Source of the DNA: an uncultured Anaerolineaceae bacterium | GTDB lineage: Bacteria > Chloroflexota > Anaerolineae > Promineifilales > Promineifilaceae | Assembly (NCBI GenBank): GCA_937967805.1 | Contig: CALBTC010000438.1 | Coordinates: forward strand, 1 to 25,467 | Length of the DNA: 25,467 nt | Reading direction: 5' to 3' | Part shown: positions 21,621-25,467 of the stretch, one piece after another | Layout of the letters: each line of letters opens with the position of its first letter | Numbering within the stretch: position 1 is the first letter of the stretch | The notes under the pieces: generated by a model | Database searches by the model: none | Told to the model about the DNA's origin: nothing | Seen by the model: the letters and a program-made list of their open reading frames with translations, nothing else | Translations under genes and position numbers: made by a program

Positions 21621-23468
21621 ATGAACCAAACACAGCCGACAGATTGCACGCTCATCATAGACACTAACATTTTGTTAGACATCCCCAATATCCACAACTT
21701 CAATTGGGGTGTGCAGCCGGTTAACTTGAAAATCTTGCAGTCAGTGCGAGATGAGCTAAGAGGACTGGCCCGCGACCAGATGGACCGAAAATTGGCCAGA
21801 ACAGCCCAAAGCGCTTTCGATAAGTTGAACAACCTGCAACGGCGCGCCCCGGCCGAAGGCTATCCTTTGCCCGGTGGCGGGCACCTTTGCTTTACTGATG
21901 ATCTGCCAGAAATTGCCCATCCGCTGGATGCGGAAAGCGTTGATCACAAACAAATTGCCCTGGCTTTAACATTGATGAAGGCGTATCCAAATAAATTTTG
22001 TGCCATTGTGACTCGGGATCGTGAAATGGCCGACATTGCCGCGGCGACACGGCCAAATGTGCTTGTGGTTATGCCAGTGGGTAATGACATTGAAAAAGCG
22101 ATCCAGGCGCAGCTGCCGCGCCTCATCGAATGGTGGCAGCAATTTCATGAGGCAGCCGCCGAGGATAAGCCGCAGCCGATCAAGCAGGCCCGAGCATCCC
22201 GGCAACGCCCCGACCGTCAAGCACGAATACGGCAAGTGGTGCGGCGGCTTTATGGCCAGATTCGTTCTGCCCGACATCGGGCCATTCTGGCGATTGCCCC
22301 TCTAGAATTGCGCCTGGCGCTGAGCACGCACTTAATCGAGGTGCTGACCGCTAAGAAGCGTCGAGTCGTTTTCCTGTTTGTACAAGACGCAGCGATGGCT
22401 GATTGGTGGGCGGCCGAACTGCACCGACGATGCCAGCTCCCGAATGGGTCGGTTTTTGTCTTTGGTGGTGAGCCTATTGCTCGGGTCGGCCCGATACGCG
22501 TGGTCATTTATCGTCATGACCAAATTGAGCGACGGGTTGATCAACACATGGCCCGCTTTCGAGATGCCGGCCGGCGTGTCTCCGCTGTGGTTGACGGCTG
22601 TGATCTAATGGAGCCGGTAGAGATCGCCATGCTGCTCTTCGAGTGTGACCAGTTTATCGGCTTCACCCGGCATGACCTGAAACATGTGCAGGCCGTAGGC
22701 GGTCGTATGTTATCTGCATTTTTTCAGCAGCAAACTGTGGCCTCGTACACTTTTGCCGATGGTGAGCAGGATGGCTGGCTGCATTCTTTCGATGTGATCC
22801 GCCGGCCTACCCCTTTTAATGACGAAGAATTGAAGCTTTACCAGGCGGTCAATGATGAGTTCCTGGCCTGCCACGCTCGAATCAGCCTGCAATATCCGGC
22901 TTTAAATCGCAGCCGTGATTTTTGGCAAACGTTACACCGTATTCTTGATCGGGCTGTTGATTCCAGAGCAGCTGAACTCTTCGCCTTGCGTGAGCGGCGC
23001 GAAGAGGCAGCCCGGCTGACTGCCAATAAGCTGGAAGTAGCTGCCAGGCTGATTGCTGAAGCAGCAAAACCAGCTCGCTGCCTGATCTTCGATTATGATG
23101 GGCTGTGGACAAAGTTGTTACAGGAGCGGTTGGCAAAGCTTGATAGATCAGTAGCAGTTGCGGGACAGGAGACCGAGCCGGCAGCCTGGGAACAAACCTG
23201 GCGTCAATTTGAGGCTGCAAAACTGGATTGTTTGATCCTAAAGAATATGCCTCCACCTGGCGCAGTGAAGGCTCAGATTAAGCGGCTAATTCTGCTGACG
23301 CCCTTGGCGCCGTTGACTTCGTTGGCAGCGATGGTGGATTGGACTTTATCGCACGCGGCCAGCGGTTCGGCCGTTTCAGTTGACCTCCTTTATACAGTCG
23401 ATACCCCAGAGCAACAGGCGATGATCGCCTTTGCCGAAACGTGTTGTGGCCTGCGGTTCGGCCAGTAA
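21621..23468 (+). CDS. PIN-domain nuclease fused to a degenerate SF2 helicase-like region
   Basis: 615 residues, cytoplasmic. Residues ~8-165 are a PIN domain of the PhoH/PIN_4 type with its metal-binding acids in place: Asp14 in LIIDTNILLD, Glu45 in SVRDELRGL, Asp108 in ESVDHKQIALAL and Asp133 in IVTRDREMADI. After an Arg-rich linker, residues ~215-360 follow the layout of a RecA-like SF2 helicase core without its motifs. RAILAIAPLELRLAL replaces the P-loop, VSAVVDGCDLM sits where DEAH should be, and FIGFTRHD where LTATP should be. Residues ~390-500 resemble the second core (NDEELKLYQAV, TANKLEVAARLIAEAAKPAR, CLIFDYD). A single-stranded RNase with a nucleic-acid-binding pseudo-helicase is the likely reading. 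The Shine-Dalgarno sequence is weak. A lipoprotein gene follows after 2 nt. Confidence 0.85.
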   Translation: MNQTQPTDCTLIIDTNILLDIPNIHNFNWGVQPVNLKILQSVRDELRGLARDQMDRKLARTAQSAFDKLNNLQRRAPAEGYPLPGGGHLCFTDDLPEIAHPLDAESVDHKQIALALTLMKAYPNKFCAIVTRDREMADIAAATRPNVLVVMPVGNDIEKAIQAQLPRLIEWWQQFHEAAAEDKPQPIKQARASRQRPDRQARIRQVVRRLYGQIRSARHRAILAIAPLELRLALSTHLIEVLTAKKRRVVFLFVQDAAMADWWAAELHRRCQLPNGSVFVFGGEPIARVGPIRVVIYRHDQIERRVDQHMARFRDAGRRVSAVVDGCDLMEPVEIAMLLFECDQFIGFTRHDLKHVQAVGGRMLSAFFQQQTVASYTFADGEQDGWLHSFDVIRRPTPFNDEELKLYQAVNDEFLACHARISLQYPALNRSRDFWQTLHRILDRAVDSRAAELFALRERREEAARLTANKLEVAARLIAEAAKPARCLIFDYDGLWTKLLQERLAKLDRSVAVAGQETEPAAWEQTWRQFEAAKLDCLILKNMPPPGAVKAQIKRLILLTPLAPLTSLAAMVDWTLSHAASGSAVSVDLLYTVDTPEQQAMIAFAETCCGLRFGQ

Positions 23469-23470
23469 AA

Positions 23471-24211
23471 ATGATGCAACAATGCTTGAAGCTTACCGTT
23501 TTGTGTATCAGCAGTTTGTTATTAATTGCCTGCCAGCAGGTTGGCGGCCAGTTAACGTATCATCCGCCTGTTGTGCCGCTAAAAATCAGCGTAAACACCT
23601 GGGGCGAAATTGACATTGAAGCGTCAGGGGAAATCGTGACGCCCCTGGGCACTTTTGAAGTAGGCGTTGTCGCCCAGCCTGACCAATTTTTTGACGGCGT
23701 AGAAAATACATTAACTATTCTGATTGATGATGAGGCTTGCTACTATGGCCTGAGCGACCAGAACTTTGAAGTAGAATTGGAACCAGGACAGTATGACAAA
23801 ATTGCTCTGCGCCAGGAAAACGGCAATATTTTTCTGGAATTGGATGGACCTGGCTACACGGGGTGCTCGCAGCGCCCCGTGACGTCGGTGTTGGGCAAAG
23901 TGCATGGCAACGATATTGTCTGTGAAGGTGCCTCCCCCTCGTCTTTGGCGATAGGCGATCAGGCTTACATTTCTGTGTTCCAGGCAGCGGTTCACCAAAG
24001 CCCTGGTGAATCAACACCATTAGTCAGGAACAAATATCTGGCACGAGACCGTGTGGTTACGATTGTGGATGGGCCGGTATGTGCAGAACGCGTCTTATTT
24101 TGGAAAGTTCGCAGTGAGGAAATTAATTTTGCCGGTGGTGGTCACGGTATTATCGTGGGCTGGGTGGGAGAAGAGAGTGGCGATATTTATTTGTTACGGC
24201 CGTTCCAATAA
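23471..24211 (+). CDS. Lipoprotein with C-terminal SH3-like domain
   Basis: 246 residues from the ATG at 23471; the next codon is also ATG. A TTG ten codons earlier lies inside the PIN gene and would spoil the signal peptide. The N-terminus CLKLTVLCISSLLLIAC is a lipoprotein signal with box LIAC. Residues ~40-150 are beta-rich (PLGTFEVGVVAQPD, NTLTILIDDEACYYGL). The last ~90 residues form a bacterial SH3-type domain (AIGDQAYISVF, ARDRVVTIVDGPVC, VLFWKVRS, IIVGWVGE, IYLLRPF). Such domains bind cell-wall or protein ligands at the surface. It is probably co-transcribed with the PIN gene, though the functional link is unclear. Confidence 0.83.
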   Translation: MMQQCLKLTVLCISSLLLIACQQVGGQLTYHPPVVPLKISVNTWGEIDIEASGEIVTPLGTFEVGVVAQPDQFFDGVENTLTILIDDEACYYGLSDQNFEVELEPGQYDKIALRQENGNIFLELDGPGYTGCSQRPVTSVLGKVHGNDIVCEGASPSSLAIGDQAYISVFQAAVHQSPGESTPLVRNKYLARDRVVTIVDGPVCAERVLFWKVRSEEINFAGGGHGIIVGWVGEESGDIYLLRPFQ

Positions 24212-24239
24212 AAACCAAGCTCCCTCCCCAAAATAGCTG

Positions 24240-24267
24240 TTGACTTTGGTTTAGAGTCAGCTAGTAT
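24240..24267 (+). promoter_or_regulatory. Possible sigma-70-type promoter for the last gene
   Basis: TTGACT (24240-24245) and TAGTAT (24262-24267) are separated by 16 bp in the gap after the SH3 lipoprotein gene, about 105 nt before the next ATG. The -35 matches five of six consensus bases and the -10 four of six. This is from sequence pattern only. Confidence 0.35.
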
Positions 24268-24373
24268 GAGTGAGTCCCTCTTTATAGTTTGTCTTTGCAG
24301 GAAAAATGGTAGATGAACTGTTTCGCGGCAGGCTTCATCAAAAAAGATAAAACAACTCGAACTCACATCAAAA

Positions 24374-25467
24374 ATGACAAACATTCAATCGGTTTGGCAG
24401 TTTATCATTGACAAGATTAAACACTCAACCCAAATGCAGCGAACCGTCCTTGCCATTTGCCTGGCATCGGTTGTCTTGGGCATTGTGCTAACTGTTGCCA
24501 TTGTGTGGCTGTTGTCTATTCACTCATTGACCATCCCGATTGGCCTGATTGTTTGCGGGCTGATCGCCCTGATGTCGTACCTTGTAAGCATCTACCTCTA
24601 CCGCAGCTTAAAGGTAAACGAAGATGTTAAATCAGTAGATACTGAGGACGGCTTCCTTATCGATCGTCGCGATCGTCCGATTGGCCAGCATGGTTGGCGC
24701 TATTTAACCTGGTTTATGGGCCACAGCTTTGGTTGGATGACGGCTTGCCTGGGAGCAGCAATTCTGCTTATTACTTTTTTTAACTTACGGCCGTTTGCCT
24801 TAGCCATTAGCGCCGGCTTCCTGACGTGCGGTATTTGCACCCTTTTGGGACTGATCCTCTTTGCCAGGCGACCTTTGCTGTTGGGCATCTGCTGGCAGGC
24901 GGTTGATTGGGGCCAGATCACAAATTGGTGGCAATCATTTAGCATAACGCTGTTTTTACGGGAACGGCACAAGCAAATCGTTGCCCAGGAGTTACAAAAA
25001 GCCAATTCTACCTATCGCAAGATTATTGCGATCCTGGATTCTGAACCTGTGCCGGCTGAATTTGTGGGCAGCAAAGTTGATCTGTGGGAAAAGGGGACCT
25101 TGTCTCATAACTGGTGGCGGGAGCAGTGGCAGCGTGTTCGCGTTTTATTCATGCCATTTTTGGCAACTTTATTTTTAACCTTGCCCCTCTTTATTTTTCT
25201 ACGCCCCTCGATTAGTGATACGGCCGTTGCCTTAACAAAACGATACAACTCTCCTACTGCCGCAATCGCTACCAATGTCCCAACAACAGGCGGACACGCT
25301 GCCCATGAGAATTCACCACCCAGCGAATCAACAACTTCGGCAAATACAGAAAGCGATTCAACAACCGGCGAACCAACGCAAAGCGGTGAACAAACAGAAG
25401 ACAGCGAACCGGCAGAAGGCAGCGAGCCAACTGAAGGCAGTGAGCCAACCGAAGGCAGTGAGCCAAC
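24374..25467 (+). CDS. Five-TM membrane protein with an acidic EGSEPT-repeat outer tail (3' end outside window)
   Basis: The frame starts at ATG 24374 and is open to the window edge: 364 complete codons with no stop. The in-frame TGA at 24314-24316 and the absence of other starts make 24374 the best start, although there is no Shine-Dalgarno sequence. Hydrophobic segments lie at about 24-48, 53-76, 120-136, 139-163 and 257-276. Between TM4 and TM5 is a ~90-residue soluble loop (RERHKQIVAQELQKANSTYR). After TM5 the chain becomes Ser/Thr/Glu/Pro-rich and ends in near-perfect six-residue repeats EGSEPT. With five TMs this tail lies on the opposite side from the N-terminus, probably outside. I do not recognise the family. 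A surface-anchoring or sensing protein is possible. Confidence 0.8.
   Translation, partial: MTNIQSVWQFIIDKIKHSTQMQRTVLAICLASVVLGIVLTVAIVWLLSIHSLTIPIGLIVCGLIALMSYLVSIYLYRSLKVNEDVKSVDTEDGFLIDRRDRPIGQHGWRYLTWFMGHSFGWMTACLGAAILLITFFNLRPFALAISAGFLTCGICTLLGLILFARRPLLLGICWQAVDWGQITNWWQSFSITLFLRERHKQIVAQELQKANSTYRKIIAILDSEPVPAEFVGSKVDLWEKGTLSHNWWREQWQRVRVLFMPFLATLFLTLPLFIFLRPSISDTAVALTKRYNSPTAAIATNVPTTGGHAAHENSPPSESTTSANTESDSTTGEPTQSGEQTEDSEPAEGSEPTEGSEPTEGSEP
25396..25467 (+). repeat. 18-bp coding tandem repeat (EGSEPT units), cut by the window end
   Basis: The unit GAAGGCAGTGAGCCAACC is repeated with single-base variants up to the last base, preceded by degenerate units such as GACAGCGAACCGGCA. 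At least three copies are in the window and the array continues beyond it. Copy number in such in-frame repeats can vary between strains. Confidence 0.75.

Noticed and set aside
24187..24384. 65-codon - strand open frame over the gap before the last gene
   Set aside because: It overlaps the end of the lipoprotein gene and the start of the membrane protein, with no supporting features.
1..25467. CRISPR arrays, transposases, tRNA or rRNA genes
   Set aside because: No regularly spaced direct repeats, transposase-like proteins or RNA-gene signatures were found on either strand.

Overview
The window looks like a chromosomal accessory region of a multicellular-type or filamentous Chloroflexota bacterium, most likely from the Anaerolineae or a close relative. 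This is inference from gene content, not a database result. The supporting features are large CHAT-TPR proteins, a protein combining a TCAD9-like kinase fold with an EAD7-like tail, GDVVGGD-type motifs, STAND ATPases, cadherin/CARDB surface proteins, and a fragment of a Chloroflexi-style membrane M28 peptidase. GC content is moderate. No rRNA, tRNA, CRISPR array or transposase was seen. A striking base-composition signature runs through the window: the palindrome ACGGCCGT occurs about 34 times by hand count, against less than one expected by chance.

Left part (1-3480, mostly + strand). The end of a secreted cadherin-like/CARDB surface protein is broken by an in-frame TAG. It is followed by a small secreted protein of unknown function and an orphan type II thioesterase. 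After that come about 460 bp of gene debris in which the C-terminal end of an M28 peptidase (- strand) abuts the C-terminal end of a cupredoxin (+ strand).

Central part (3484-17529, all - strand). In transcription order: a small HAD phosphatase; an AAA-type ATPase fused to a winged helix, with altered Walker motifs; a TCAD9-like/EAD7-like protein; a membrane protein with cytoplasmic HTH and outer TPRs; a FecR-like TPR lipoprotein; and two large CHAT-TPR proteases with signal peptides and C-terminal membrane anchors. From the TCAD9-like gene to the last CHAT gene the spacing is tight (4-nt overlap to 25-nt gap), so these five form one operon. My reading is a signalling or conflict system that spans the membrane. 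The kinase-like and EAD parts and the HTH sit in the cytoplasm, while the FecR lipoprotein and caspase-like CHAT effectors sit outside, linked by TPRs and by a shared GDVVGG motif.

Right-central part (17540-20955). A 46-codon secreted mini-protein on the + strand has a maximal Shine-Dalgarno sequence and a structured leader. It ends at a strong terminator and converges on a translationally coupled - strand pair: a STAND NB-ARC ATPase with an N-terminal HTH, and a separate cytoplasmic TPR protein. This arrangement suggests a secreted peptide with a TPR/STAND receptor.

Right part (20956-25467, + strand). A DJ-1/PfpI relative lacks the nucleophilic cysteine. A PIN nuclease is fused to what looks like a dead SF2 helicase. 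An SH3 lipoprotein follows. The last gene is a five-TM protein that runs off the window in an EGSEPT-repeat tail.
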